Below are positions 39,065 to 47,961 of a DNA stretch of 64,000 nt, piece by piece. The translations under genes were made by a program, and so were the position numbers. The notes beneath the pieces are model-generated. The model had not been told where the DNA came from. It did no database searches and saw nothing but the letters and a program-made list of their open reading frames with translations. Positions within the stretch are counted from its first letter, which is position 1. Every line of letters starts with the position of its first letter. The DNA comes from Pseudovibrio ascidiaceicola (GTDB lineage Bacteria > Pseudomonadota > Alphaproteobacteria > Rhizobiales > Stappiaceae): contig NZ_FOSK01000003.1 in NCBI RefSeq assembly GCF_900114245.1, positions 62,001 through 126,000 of the forward strand. Direction: 5' to 3'.

Positions 39065-40492
39065 TCAAGCTGTTTCCATCGCCTGCTCAAGGGCTTGAAC
39101 AAACCCGTACCGCAGCTTTTCATTAGCCTCAGCAAAACCGACAACAAGCCCCTTTTGAGGGGCACCCAGATAAAATACGGAAAGCGGATTAACCCCGAAG
39201 CCTCTCTGGTTCATCTGGTCTGCAACCGCAACATCATCACAAGTCTCTGGCAGATAAAGACAGGTTTGCAGACCTCCCGTTGGCATGGACACACCAACCT
39301 GATTACCAAAACGCTCTCCAATAAGTTGGCAAAGAGCAGCACCGTTTTCATGATATGCACTGCGGATCTTATTCAGATGCGCCCGAAAGTGCCCACTCTC
39401 AATGAAGTCTGCAAAAGCCATCTGCACATGCACATTCGCCAATGCACCCGATGCCCGCTGCGCCAGCTCCAACCCCACCACATGCTCTTTAGGGACAACA
39501 GCATAAGCAAGTCGGATCCCCGGCATCAGAGACTTTGCAGAGGTTCCTATATAGATCACGGAGTGACGGTCGCTCAGCCCCTGCAATGCTGCAATAGGCC
39601 GCCCTTCAAACAAAAACTCACTGTCATAATCATCTTCCAGGATCACCGCACCTTTGTCATGAGCTTGCTTCAACAGCATCAACCGTTCGCCCATTTCCAT
39701 ACGCCGGCCAGTTGGGTATTGGTGCGAGGGCGTCACGTAGATCAACGAGGCACGCTCAGTCTGATCAATCTCTGTTAAAGCCCGTACTTTTAGTCCGGCA
39801 GCAAAGAAGGCAGATCGCGCGCCCAGATACCCCGGCTCCTCAAGCAGTGCCACGTCCCCTTCCTCTGAGAAACACTGGGACATCAGCGAGAGTGCCGACT
39901 GTGTGGTTGGGAATGCAAGAACCTGCTCCGGTGAGCAAACCACGCCGCGCTCCTGCGCTAGATATTGCGCCAGCACCCGCTGCAACTCCGGCAGGCCAGA
40001 AGTGTGTTCATACCCAAGGGCATTGCCATTGAGCAATCGCGCTGCACGTCGCAAACTCCGTGCCCACTGCTCTTTGGGAAACAACTCTCGCGAAGGCTCA
40101 CCCGGTTGCATGAAAACACCCCGCCCCGACGGGCTGGTGTAACGATGATTAAGAGAAAATCGCTTACCACGCGATGAAAGCGGTGACGCCGTTTCACGAA
40201 CCGTACCCTCAGCAACAGCCCCTTCAACCTCAGGTAAGGCCACGACTTCAGGCCGAGCACCAGATCGCACGTCCACCAGACCTTCTGAGCGTAGCAGGTC
40301 ATAAGCCGTGTTCACTGTGTTGCGAGAAACAGAAAGGCTGGTCGCCAATTGACGTGAGCTGGGTAACCGCTCTCCTTCAGGAACACGCCGCTTCAGAATT
40401 GCATTCCGATACTGCTGATAAATCTGACTCGATAGCGGAGTGCTGACCTCGCGATTGATCATCACAACATACTCAAACAACTGGCACCCCAT
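39065..40492 (-). CDS. MocR/PdxR-type transcriptional regulator (GntR HTH + aminotransferase fold)
   Basis: 475 residues. N-terminal GntR winged helix (about 15-80): PLSSQIYQQYRNAI, GERLPSSRQLATSLSVSRNTVNTAYDLL. The C-terminal fold-type-I aminotransferase-like domain contains VILEDDYDSEFLFEGRPIAALQ and the PLP lysine segment YIGTSAKSLMPGIRLAY. MocR proteins sense PLP or amino-acid-derived ligands and usually regulate a divergent gene. Here that neighbour is a flavin-oxidase-fold gene, consistent with vitamin B6 or related metabolism. The start may be at M11 rather than M1. Confidence 0.9.
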   Translation of the reverse strand: MGCQLFEYVVMINREVSTPLSSQIYQQYRNAILKRRVPEGERLPSSRQLATSLSVSRNTVNTAYDLLRSEGLVDVRSGARPEVVALPEVEGAVAEGTVRETASPLSSRGKRFSLNHRYTSPSGRGVFMQPGEPSRELFPKEQWARSLRRAARLLNGNALGYEHTSGLPELQRVLAQYLAQERGVVCSPEQVLAFPTTQSALSLMSQCFSEEGDVALLEEPGYLGARSAFFAAGLKVRALTEIDQTERASLIYVTPSHQYPTGRRMEMGERLMLLKQAHDKGAVILEDDYDSEFLFEGRPIAALQGLSDRHSVIYIGTSAKSLMPGIRLAYAVVPKEHVVGLELAQRASGALANVHVQMAFADFIESGHFRAHLNKIRSAYHENGAALCQLIGERFGNQVGVSMPTGGLQTCLYLPETCDDVAVADQMNQRGFGVNPLSVFYLGAPQKGLVVGFAEANEKLRYGFVQALEQAMETA

Positions 40493-40601
40493 AATTAGAT
40501 TAAGCGGATCTATATGCAGGACCAGTTTTACAGAGAATACGTATCAGCGCAATACTTCTTCGCCCCGCAGCGGAGGTAAGGTGCACAAATGAAACAGAAA
40601 A

Positions 40602-40643
40602 CCCGGCAAGCAGTCAGAGCAAAAACTCAAACCACTTGCCGGG
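40602..40643 (+). other. Inverted repeat in the leader of the PNPOx-like gene
   Basis: CCCGGCAAG (40602-40610) pairs perfectly with CTTGCCGGG (40635-40643) around a 24-base loop, about 60 bp before the chosen ATG. It could be a transcript stem-loop or an extended operator for the divergent MocR protein. Confidence 0.45.
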
Positions 40644-40702
40644 CCAACTGGTCCCATATTGCCGTTTTCGCTCAAAACCGGGGACCAGAAACGGTTAAGA
40701 CA

Positions 40703-41401
40703 ATGACAGCAGAAATGACACTCGAAGCAGCACCAAACACCAGCACTCGTGAAACCAAGCCACCTAAATTTGCTCGTGTCAGAACAAGTCTGCGCGCGGA
40801 TTATGATTGGAACACAATCCTCCCAATTCTGGAGAGCTCCCTTGTCGCCCATGTTGGCTTCATGGATGAAGACCGCCCGATGGTCATTCCCATGGCTTTT
40901 GCGGTTATGGACCGCACCATCTACATTCACGGCGCCAAAGCTGCGCGGATCGTGAAGAAGATGAGCAAAGACTCCCAAGTCTGCCTGACATTCACACTCA
41001 TCGACGGCATTGTTGTTGCACGATCAGCTTTCCACCACTCCGTCAATTACCGAACCGCCGTCATTCACGGCACCGCCCGCCTGGTAACTGATCATCAGGA
41101 AGCATGGGACTCCCTCAAGGCCATCACCGAGCACCTTCTGCCTGGCAGATGGGATGAGGTCCGCCCGATGACGGAGAAAGAACAGATCTCGACAGGTGTT
41201 ATCGCAATCGAGATTGAACATGCCTCAGCAAAAATCCGTCAGGGCGCACCAGTTGACGATGAGGAAGATTACGCACTGCCCTATTGGGCTGGCGTTGTTC
41301 CGGTCACAACGTCACTCGGTCAGCCTATTGATGATGGGAAACTACTGGATGGCGTGAAGGTGCCCGCTTCGCCAACAAATGCAGCTCGAAAGTTCGCCTA
41401 A
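40703..41401 (+). CDS. Pyridoxamine 5'-phosphate oxidase-family (FMN-binding split barrel) protein
   Basis: 232 residues from the ATG at 40703 (MTAEMTLEAAPN); the open frame extends to 40589 but the extra residues cover a hairpin. It belongs to the flavin-nucleotide-binding split-barrel group (nitroimidazole resistance protein NimA-like): HVGFMDEDRPMVIPMAFAV, IYIHGAKAARIVKKM, CLTFTLIDGIVVARSAFHHSVNYRTAVIHG. FMN would sit in the split barrel. It is divergent from a MocR regulator, its probable controller. Substrate unknown. Confidence 0.85.
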   Translation: MTAEMTLEAAPNTSTRETKPPKFARVRTSLRADYDWNTILPILESSLVAHVGFMDEDRPMVIPMAFAVMDRTIYIHGAKAARIVKKMSKDSQVCLTFTLIDGIVVARSAFHHSVNYRTAVIHGTARLVTDHQEAWDSLKAITEHLLPGRWDEVRPMTEKEQISTGVIAIEIEHASAKIRQGAPVDDEEDYALPYWAGVVPVTTSLGQPIDDGKLLDGVKVPASPTNAARKFA

Positions 41402-41434
41402 TTTTCGGGGAATTCGCCTAAAATTTTAAAAGTT

Positions 41435-41466
41435 AGGGTGGTTGACTTTGCCCGGTCAACCACCCT
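41435..41466 (+). terminator. Strong stem-loop after the PNPOx-like gene
   Basis: AGGGTGGTTGAC (41435-41446) pairs perfectly with GTCAACCACCCT (41455-41466) around an 8-base loop, 33 bp after the stop. No U-tract follows on either strand, so termination may be weak or Rho-assisted. Confidence 0.6.
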
Positions 41467-41486
41467 GATATGTCCTTGCAGACAGA

Positions 41487-41501
41487 CTGACCGTCGGTCA
41501 G
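41487..41501. promoter_or_regulatory. Orphan TetR-type operator palindrome
   Basis: CTGACC (41487-41492), GTC, GGTCAG (41496-41501) is a perfect palindrome of the kind bound by TetR/AcrR regulators. It lies between the 3' ends of two convergent genes, with no tetR gene nearby. Confidence 0.45.
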
Positions 41502-41570
41502 ACATTCGTAAAATTCTAAGAAACTTTGAATGGGAACTTACCGTCCCCCGCCCGAATATGCAAGATGCAT

Positions 41571-42068
41571 CTAGCTGCGTGCAATAATATCCTTAACGCG
41601 CTTGCAATACTTGGCACTAATCCGGTTCATACGCTTGGCATAATGGCCAGCGTTATAGCGCAAAATGGTTCCACACAGATCTCCGCCAGCGCGCTTATAA
41701 GCACCAGCCAGATATCGCATGCCCCATTCAATGTTGTTTTCTGGCTTATAAAGAGCCTTGGTCGAGCCGCGATAACCCATACCACGTGCGGTCGATGGCT
41801 TAATCTGCATGAGACCAACTTCACCAGCACGGCCGCGGGCTCTTGCGTTGAAGTTACTTTCCACTTCAACAACAGCCTTCGCGATATGGTGCGGGACACC
41901 GTGCTTCTTGGCTTTCTGTTCGATCAGCTTGACGTAGCTTCCCTTTTTTGTAGCTGCTTCAGCTTCATCTGAGAAGACATTGGTATTCACAACACCGCCG
42001 AGCATAACACTTGCAGCAAGAACGGGGATTACTACGTTATTTTTTATTTTTGTAAGGTTCATCTTCAT
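41571..42068 (-). CDS. Secreted lytic transglycosylase, SLT domain
   Basis: 165 residues. The signal peptide covers about residues 1-38 (basic MKMNLTKIKNN, hydrophobic VVIPVLAASVMLGGVV, cleavage near AEA). The mature protein is a minimal SLT domain: AKAVVEVESNFNARARG with the catalytic glutamate, AGEVGLMQIKPSTARGMGY, and ILRYNAGHY. It cleaves the MurNAc-GlcNAc bond to give anhydro ends in periplasmic peptidoglycan. There are no extra binding domains. It stands alone between terminators. Confidence 0.9.
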   Translation of the reverse strand: MKMNLTKIKNNVVIPVLAASVMLGGVVNTNVFSDEAEAATKKGSYVKLIEQKAKKHGVPHHIAKAVVEVESNFNARARGRAGEVGLMQIKPSTARGMGYRGSTKALYKPENNIEWGMRYLAGAYKRAGGDLCGTILRYNAGHYAKRMNRISAKYCKRVKDIIARS

Positions 42069-42195
42069 TTCCTGGCAATCATGTTTTGAGCAGGAGTGTT
42101 TATCTTCAGAAGATGAGACGAAAATCAGACAGGTCTGATCACGAAAAGTTACAATTTTAATGTTTAAAAACTGGCATAAACCTTAGTTTATGGCA

Positions 42196-42227
42196 CAAAA
42201 AAGGCTGACACAGGGCATATCAGCCTT
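42196..42227 (-). terminator. Intrinsic terminator of the amidase gene
   Basis: AAGGCTGA (42201-42208) pairs with TCAGCCTT (42220-42227); on the minus strand six T residues follow. It lies 110 bp beyond the amidase stop. Confidence 0.65.
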
Positions 42228-42265
42228 ACTTAAGGAAACTTTTCAACAAAACAGAGACATTCCGC

Positions 42266-42295
42266 TACGTAATCAAATCGTATTTCAATTACGTA
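42266..42295. repeat. Small inverted repeat downstream of the amidase gene
   Basis: TACGTAAT (42266-42273) and ATTACGTA (42288-42295) form perfect 8-bp arms separated by 14 bp. It lies inside the presumed amidase 3' UTR. Role unknown. Confidence 0.3.
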
Positions 42296-42337
42296 TTAGC
42301 CCCTGTTTTGCTGATATTTCAATGACATCTATCACAA

Positions 42338-43096
42338 TCAGAAGGATTTTAGCTTTTTTAGTAGGCTATGCAGTGTCGCAATGGTCTGCGCATCAGCAAT
42401 TCCGTCAACTTTCGCAGGACGGAAGTGACGCTGAAACGCTACAACTGCGTATTTGGTCTTCTCATCAAACACACCACTGACCAATACATCATATCCATAG
42501 AGCCCCAGAAGCGACTGCAGAGCTTCAATCGGCTGCCCTTCATCACCTTCCTGAAAGAAGCTCGAAGCTTCAAGCTCCACTGGTTCAATATAATGCCCAA
42601 CACCAGCCTCAGCCAATCGCGCCCAGGGGAAATGACGACCCGGATCCTGTTTGCGGGACGGAGCCACATCAGAATGCCCGAGCACCCGCTCTGGTGAAAT
42701 ACTGTTGCGCTCGCAGATATCCCTGGCAAGAGCGATCACGGCCTCGATCTGCGCATCAGGATAGCCTCGCGTTCCCTCTTCTTGATCTCCCAGATTGGAA
42801 ATCTCGATTCCGATACTGCGAGAATTAAGGTCATCCTCGCCCTTCCAACTGGAAACACCGGCATGCCAGGCCCGGCGACTTTCCGGTACCATCTGCGTAA
42901 CCATACCCAGCTCATCAACCAGATAGTGGCAGGAAACTTCAGAGCGCGGATCGCACAGCCAGGAAATAGCCTTCTCGGCACTTTCCATCGCTGTGTAATG
43001 CAAGATCAGCATATCAACAGTTGGAGCGCGGCGCTCATTGTGATTGGGAGATGGACGAAGACGCGCAGGCACTGCGCATTCAGTTTTAACGCTCAT
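42338..43096 (-). CDS. N-acetylmuramoyl-L-alanine amidase (AmpD/Amidase_2) with peptidoglycan-binding domain
   Basis: 252 residues. Amidase_2 domain (about 25-160): zinc ligands His33 (LILHYTA), His141 (LGHSDVAP) and Asp151 (KQDPGRHFPW), with GIEISNLG in between. The C-terminal PG_binding_1-like domain (about 180-245) contains ALQSLLGLYGYD and GVFDEKTKYAVVAFQRHFRP. No signal peptide is seen, so like AmpD it may act on recycled muropeptides in the cytoplasm. The start overlaps the stop of the TerB-DnaJ gene (ATGA), which suggests a joint role. Confidence 0.9.
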   Translation of the reverse strand: MSVKTECAVPARLRPSPNHNERRAPTVDMLILHYTAMESAEKAISWLCDPRSEVSCHYLVDELGMVTQMVPESRRAWHAGVSSWKGEDDLNSRSIGIEISNLGDQEEGTRGYPDAQIEAVIALARDICERNSISPERVLGHSDVAPSRKQDPGRHFPWARLAEAGVGHYIEPVELEASSFFQEGDEGQPIEALQSLLGLYGYDVLVSGVFDEKTKYAVVAFQRHFRPAKVDGIADAQTIATLHSLLKKLKSF

Positions 43097-43791
43097 ATTC
43101 CTCGTTCCGCGCAGATCTGCTCATACGCTTTATTCAATGCAACCAGCTTATCACTGGCAATCTTGACGAACTCTTCAGGGACACCTCGACCGATCAACCG
43201 ATCAGGATGTGTTTCCCGGACTTGCTTGCGATAGCAGGAACGCACCTCTTCATCACTCGCCGCCATATCAATGCCAAGAACCAGATATGGATCTCCGTCA
43301 CCTCTTATATGACGGGCTTTAATCTGCGAGAAGCCAACAGCATCGATTCCAAAGATTTCAGCAATCCGGCTCAGGTAGGCAACTTCTCTTTCATGAATAA
43401 CGCCGTCTGCCTTGGCTATATAAAACAAGCCATCCAGCACATCCGTGCGCGTCGTCTCATCTTCTGCAAACAACACCGAGAGCTTGGAAGCATAGGTCTC
43501 GAAGCCCGCCACGTCCTGCTGAGCCAGTTGAAAGAGCCGCGAAACATTGCGCTCCTCACCCGCTGGCATTTCAAACAGATCGTAAAATGCGATCACTTCG
43601 TCATGGGTCACAACACCATCGGCTTTTGCCATTTTTGCAGACAAGGCAATCATAGCGACCGTAAAGGCAACGTTCCGGCGTGCTTCACCAACCGATTGAA
43701 CGAGCTGTTGCAGCCGATCAACCAATTGAGCACCACCGGTTTGCAACGCGCCTACAATCTTATCAAAGCTGCCCCAAAAATTCATTGGCAT
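43093..43791 (-). CDS. TerB-like and J-domain protein (DjlA-like)
   Basis: 232 residues. N-terminal TerB-type alpha-helical domain (about 40-150) with the repeated acidic signatures KMAKADGVVTHDE and YIAKADGVIHERE. The C-terminal J domain contains DPYLVLGIDMAASDEEVRSCYRK and the HPD tripeptide in ETHPDRLIG, the DnaK-stimulating motif. It lacks the N-terminal membrane helix of E. coli DjlA. It is translationally coupled to the downstream amidase, an arrangement common in alphaproteobacteria. Confidence 0.9.
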   Translation of the reverse strand: MPMNFWGSFDKIVGALQTGGAQLVDRLQQLVQSVGEARRNVAFTVAMIALSAKMAKADGVVTHDEVIAFYDLFEMPAGEERNVSRLFQLAQQDVAGFETYASKLSVLFAEDETTRTDVLDGLFYIAKADGVIHEREVAYLSRIAEIFGIDAVGFSQIKARHIRGDGDPYLVLGIDMAASDEEVRSCYRKQVRETHPDRLIGRGVPEEFVKIASDKLVALNKAYEQICAERGI

Positions 43792-44136
43792 CCTGCTCTC
43801 TGTTCAATCTGCCTGACAATTTTGCCTGAATAGACAGCAAAATAATTAGTCACCGCAAATCAGGTTTATACCTAACAAATTATTTATCAATCTGAATAGT
43901 TTGTTTCCCTTGGGTTTTATTTGCCCACTGCTATCTATAAGTGCCCATTACCAGATTTCAGTTCAAGCCTCAGTCAAGCTTGCCCTCAAAATATGACCCC
44001 ATGAAACACATGGGTAATGTTTTACAGATATATTCGCTATTAATTAAGTACACATACAGGTAACAGCGCCAACTAACTTCTCAGTTGCCTGCTGCCAGCG
44101 CACATTATTTCGTGCGTTTCGGGATGGGGATTTCAA
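43792..44136. other. Gene-free intergenic stretch, 345 bp
   Basis: Divergent region between the TerB-DnaJ gene and the GGDEF-EAL gene, AT-rich in its left half. I see no gene, RNA motif or strong repeat. GGATGGGGA at its right end is the ribosome site of the next gene. Confidence 0.4.
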
Positions 44137-46215
44137 GTGGAAACGATACCTCCACATCGTAAATTACTTTACGCCGGCATAGTGTTTGCTGTGATTGGTG
44201 CCATTGCCACAAGCTTTTATGCCATTGACCAAGCGACTTTATATTATTTATTCAAGAGTGAAGCTCAAAAAGAATTCGACACAGCAAAGAATATCATCAA
44301 ATCACACCATCCTCTTGAGGCACCCCCCAGTGAAGACACAGGACAAAAGGATGTCTCTTCTCCGTTAAACTTTGGCCTGCGCGGTTCCAGCGCGGCCCCA
44401 ACCACCGAAATCATCTCTCCAAGTTGGAAACTGCCAGCAACCAAAGCCACTGCGGTTAAGCAAGCTCTGGTCGAGCAGTTTGAAGAATTCGAACTGCTGG
44501 TCGTCAACGTTCCCGGCCGCCCATTGGCCGTGCACCCGCGGGATATGACCAGTGACCGAGTCAACGAAATTCTGTCCGACCCCTCCGCCTATGACGCATG
44601 GCACTCAGCGCTCAACTCAGGACAGTTGGTGATCTACTCCAACTTCAACTGGTTTGAATGGCGGATACCAAAATTTGGCGTCGTCATTCCTTATGTGAAT
44701 GATGACAACAAAGCCCGTGGTGGCTTTATCTTCACCACAAAACCAGCACTCAACACCGTCGTGTTTATGGATGCAATCGCCTTCGGGTCGGCCTTTGCAT
44801 TCCTATTGGTCCTCGTCGTAGCAATCGCCTCCATCATGTTCGCCTGGAAAGGGCTGCATGATCGCTGGAAAACCTCCAAAACAATCCGCTTCCTCGCGCA
44901 TAATGACCCACTGACGCACTTGCCAAACCGCGCGGTTTTCTCGGACGAGTTGAACAAAGCACTTCGAAAGGCATCCATCACAGCTTCCAATGTATACGTC
45001 ATTGCCATTGACGTTGATAAGTTCAAGGAAGTGAACGACAACCACGGCCATGCGGCTGGCGATACGTTTCTCCAAATCATCTCGGACCGGTTGCGGCTCG
45101 TCTTCACCGATCACCTCGTCTCGCGTCTTTCTGGCGATGAGTTCGCCGTGATGATCGAAGGGGAATACACCAGCCACGACATCACCGTGCTTGCCCAGCG
45201 TGCCATGGCAACCACCAACTCCAGTTGCGTCATCGACAGCAAAGAGATCCAGATTTCCCTATCCATGGGCATCGCTCAGGCAACCGATGCAGCATGGCGA
45301 TCCTCCCGCCTCCTTCATTGCGCAGACCTGGCGCTTTACCGCTCCAAGAATGGTGGACGCTCCACTTACACCTGGTACGAGTCCAGCATGGATGAAGAGC
45401 TGGAACGTCGCCGCGAGCTGGAAACAGAGATGATCCGTGCCCTAAAGCTCGACGGGTTCTCAGTCGTGTATCAAGCTCAGGTTGGTCTGGCAGACAACAA
45501 ACTCAAAGCCTTTGAAGCCCTGCTACGTTGGGTCCATCCGGAAAAGGGCCGCATCTCACCAGAAGTCTTCATCCCGATCGCAGAAGACACAGGCCTTATT
45601 GAAGCGCTCGGCGAATACGTGCTCAAAAAGGCTTGCACTGATGCGGCAAGCTGGGCTGACCCAAGCCTGAAAGTCGCCGTCAACTTCTCGCCTGCACAGT
45701 TCAAGACCGGATTGATCGAGCAGAAGATTTCAGAAGCCCTCGAAGAATCTGGGCTGGCACCTGAGCGCCTTGAGATCGAGATCACCGAAAGCCTTCTGAT
45801 TGCCGATACCACCAGCGTGGTGAAGTCACTCAAGAAAATCGGGAACATGGGCGTTTCCATCGCCATGGATGACTTCGGCACTGGCTATTCTTCCCTAAGC
45901 TACCTTTCTCGCTTCCCGTTCAACAAAATTAAGATCGATCGCAGCTTCATCATGAACATCGGCAAGGATGCCCACACCGACGCAATCGTTGCTGCGATTA
46001 TCGGTCTTGGCCGTTCACTTGACGTATTGATCACAGCAGAAGGCGTTGAAGAAGAAATGCAGGCCCAAATCCTGCGAGCCGGCGGCTGCGATATCGTTCA
46101 AGGTTATTACTTCGGCAAACCATCTAACGTTGATCCGGCCAATCCGCACGCAAATGTCCGCTGCACGCTTGGAACACAAGAGGCCAAGCAGATCGAAGCT
46201 GCCTACGTCGGATAA
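44137..46215 (+). CDS. Membrane-bound GGDEF-EAL cyclic-di-GMP enzyme
   Basis: 692 residues from a GTG at 44137, with GGGGA five to six bases upstream. Transmembrane helices at about 11-30 and 207-237 enclose a periplasmic sensor region. GGDEF domain: NDPLTHLPNRAVF, DVDKFKEVND and SGDEF at 332-336; the allosteric I-site Arg-x-x-Asp upstream is absent. The EAL domain looks complete: EALLRW (460-), VNFSPAQF, EITES, DDFGTGYSSL, KIDRSF, TAEGVE, VQGYYFGKP. It is probably a phosphodiesterase, perhaps with residual or regulatory cyclase activity. The periplasmic signal is unknown. Confidence 0.93.
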   Translation: METIPPHRKLLYAGIVFAVIGAIATSFYAIDQATLYYLFKSEAQKEFDTAKNIIKSHHPLEAPPSEDTGQKDVSSPLNFGLRGSSAAPTTEIISPSWKLPATKATAVKQALVEQFEEFELLVVNVPGRPLAVHPRDMTSDRVNEILSDPSAYDAWHSALNSGQLVIYSNFNWFEWRIPKFGVVIPYVNDDNKARGGFIFTTKPALNTVVFMDAIAFGSAFAFLLVLVVAIASIMFAWKGLHDRWKTSKTIRFLAHNDPLTHLPNRAVFSDELNKALRKASITASNVYVIAIDVDKFKEVNDNHGHAAGDTFLQIISDRLRLVFTDHLVSRLSGDEFAVMIEGEYTSHDITVLAQRAMATTNSSCVIDSKEIQISLSMGIAQATDAAWRSSRLLHCADLALYRSKNGGRSTYTWYESSMDEELERRRELETEMIRALKLDGFSVVYQAQVGLADNKLKAFEALLRWVHPEKGRISPEVFIPIAEDTGLIEALGEYVLKKACTDAASWADPSLKVAVNFSPAQFKTGLIEQKISEALEESGLAPERLEIEITESLLIADTTSVVKSLKKIGNMGVSIAMDDFGTGYSSLSYLSRFPFNKIKIDRSFIMNIGKDAHTDAIVAAIIGLGRSLDVLITAEGVEEEMQAQILRAGGCDIVQGYYFGKPSNVDPANPHANVRCTLGTQEAKQIEAAYVG

Positions 46216-46228
46216 CCTCTCAAATAAG

Positions 46229-46261
46229 CCTAGCGAGAATAGCAGGATATCTCTCGCTAGG
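46229..46261 (+). terminator. Stem-loop after the GGDEF-EAL gene
   Basis: CCTAGCGAGA (46229-46238) pairs perfectly with TCTCGCTAGG (46252-46261). No U-tract follows. It lies 13 bp after the stop and 57 bp before the next gene. Confidence 0.5.
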
Positions 46262-46318
46262 TGCAGCACGCTACCTTGACACAAATGACCCACGCTTGGG
46301 ATTCGCTGTGAGGTAGCT

Positions 46319-47224
46319 ATGGCAGACAAGAGCAATGCAAACACTGAGGACATGAGCGAAGAGGAGGATCTTGCTGAGACTGCACGGCCCTTCCACTATT
46401 TGTCGTTCTTCCAGCTGCTTCAATCCCTCATCACAGCTCTCTTGCTGGGCGTCGTAGCACTCATCTCTCTGGAAGTGCTCATGTCACCTATTCCAGAATC
46501 TGCACTCCGGCCCATGCTGATCTGGCTTGCACTGGCGTTCTTCTTTGTCGTGATCGTCGTGCCGAAAAACTTCACACTCGGCTTTTTGTGCATGTTGCTG
46601 TGCCAACTCGTCGCTTGGCGGATTGCCTCACTCTATTATGCATACCTGCTCAGCTGGCCTCTTGCCTTTGCCTTCTTCGTCAATCTCATCTGGTTCCTCA
46701 GCACAATCCAGCGCAACTCATTTGAGACAGCAGGCCGCGGCCTGACACTTTGGCAATGGCAACTCACCTTCTTCCGCATTCTGGTTGGCTTTGTGATGGT
46801 GCCACACTTCACCGACAAGTTGTTTGCCGGATCTCTCCCTTACATGGAGCATGTAGAGTTCTTCTCCCTACTCGGTTATCCCGACCCTGCAATGATTATT
46901 GATGCCGCAGGCTTGGCAGAACTGGCCATTGCAATTGGTATCGGCCTCGGGTTGCTCACCCGTCTCTCCTGTTTCTTCGCAGCCGCCTATATCTTGTTTG
47001 CAGCAACGTTGAGCGGGGCACTGGAGCACGGTTTTGTCTCCTTTGCTACAGCCGTCTCATGGGAGCTGCCGCTAATCCTGTTTGCGTCTTATCTTAGCTT
47101 CACTACGACAGGAGGGGGAGAATTCTCCATAGATGGTGCGCTGCGCAGAACCGGCAAAATGCCCGGATGGATCAAACTGCTCATGGGAGACACAGGTCTC
47201 GCCCACAATGAGCATGTCGATTAA
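46319..47224 (+). CDS. DoxX-like polytopic membrane protein
   Basis: 301 residues with about eight hydrophobic helices. An acidic cytoplasmic N-terminus (EDMSEEEDLAETA) precedes the membrane part. The second half matches the DoxX pattern: FFRILVGFVMVPHFTDKLFAGS, AAGLAELAIAIGIGLGLLTRL, and the short C-terminal helix region SWELPLILFASYLSF. The first half adds four helices not found in minimal DoxX proteins. The role is unknown; DoxX proteins have been tied to redox and thiosulfate systems, but nothing here supports one choice. Confidence 0.7.
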   Translation: MADKSNANTEDMSEEEDLAETARPFHYLSFFQLLQSLITALLLGVVALISLEVLMSPIPESALRPMLIWLALAFFFVVIVVPKNFTLGFLCMLLCQLVAWRIASLYYAYLLSWPLAFAFFVNLIWFLSTIQRNSFETAGRGLTLWQWQLTFFRILVGFVMVPHFTDKLFAGSLPYMEHVEFFSLLGYPDPAMIIDAAGLAELAIAIGIGLGLLTRLSCFFAAAYILFAATLSGALEHGFVSFATAVSWELPLILFASYLSFTTTGGGEFSIDGALRRTGKMPGWIKLLMGDTGLAHNEHVD

Positions 47225-47256
47225 GTAAGCAATGATAGATACCTGCTGCGATCAGG

Positions 47257-47799
47257 TTACATCGCAGCAGCGGACCGCGCGGCTTGGTCATAGTGACCTG
47301 ACACACTACGCAAAACAGATGCAAGCCGGGACAACTCGGCTTCATCAAGTCCAAGTTCTTTCACAGGCTTCACCAGCAAGGCATCACGCAGCTGCTTGTA
47401 AGCATCGCAAAGCGCACACCCTTCCTCAGTAATTTCGGCAATTTTCTCCTTACCGCGCTTACCGGATTGCACTAGGCCAGCCTTCTCCAGTTTTTTCAAA
47501 GCGTAAGACACCGTGTGCGTATCCTCGATGTTCAGAACGAGGCACAGATCAGCCAGCGTTTTTGAGCGTTCACGATGATTGACCGAGTGAAGCACAAGCG
47601 TTTCCAGAGGGGATAACCCCTCCTGCCCTGCAGCTGCCATGCATCGCACCATCCAACGATGATAGGCATTCACCATCATCGTCACCGCAAATTCCACTTC
47701 AGACAGTGCAGGCAATTCACCTGATGCAAGGTGCGATGAGGACACGACCGGTCCAACGCCCAGCCCGCCAGTATTTTTCTGCTCTAAAGCATCACTCAT
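47257..47799 (-). CDS. MarR-type winged-helix transcriptional regulator
   Basis: 180 residues from the ATG at 47799 (MSDALEQKNTGGL), preceded by GAGG; the longer frame to 47910 is not used. The winged helix contains LSPLETLVLHSVNHRERSKTLADLCLVLNIEDTHTVSYALKKLEKAGLV and the wing GKRGKEKIAEITEEG. A flanking helical dimerisation region is present. It is divergent from the oxoprolinase gene, whose promoter carries an inverted repeat, so it probably controls that gene. Ligand unknown. Confidence 0.85.
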   Translation of the reverse strand: MSDALEQKNTGGLGVGPVVSSSHLASGELPALSEVEFAVTMMVNAYHRWMVRCMAAAGQEGLSPLETLVLHSVNHRERSKTLADLCLVLNIEDTHTVSYALKKLEKAGLVQSGKRGKEKIAEITEEGCALCDAYKQLRDALLVKPVKELGLDEAELSRLASVLRSVSGHYDQAARSAAAM

Positions 47800-47961
47800 T
47801 TTCGACCTCACAACCACCAAGTTAGAATTGCGCAGATTCGCATCATCTCGCGCAACATAATGTCGAGAGTTTACGTAGATCACACAACCTCTCTTAAAAG
47901 ACCGATCCACGTAAATTTCAATACCAATCGCTGCGTTTCTCCTGACTCTCGCATATTCACA

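Noticed and set aside
38734-39126. Reading frames across the RNase P RNA
   Set aside because: The stretch carries the conserved cores of rnpB on the minus strand; the frames have no family resemblance.
42190-42480. Plus-strand frame of 96 codons between the transglycosylase and amidase genes
   Set aside because: It covers the amidase terminator and runs antisense to the amidase C-terminus.
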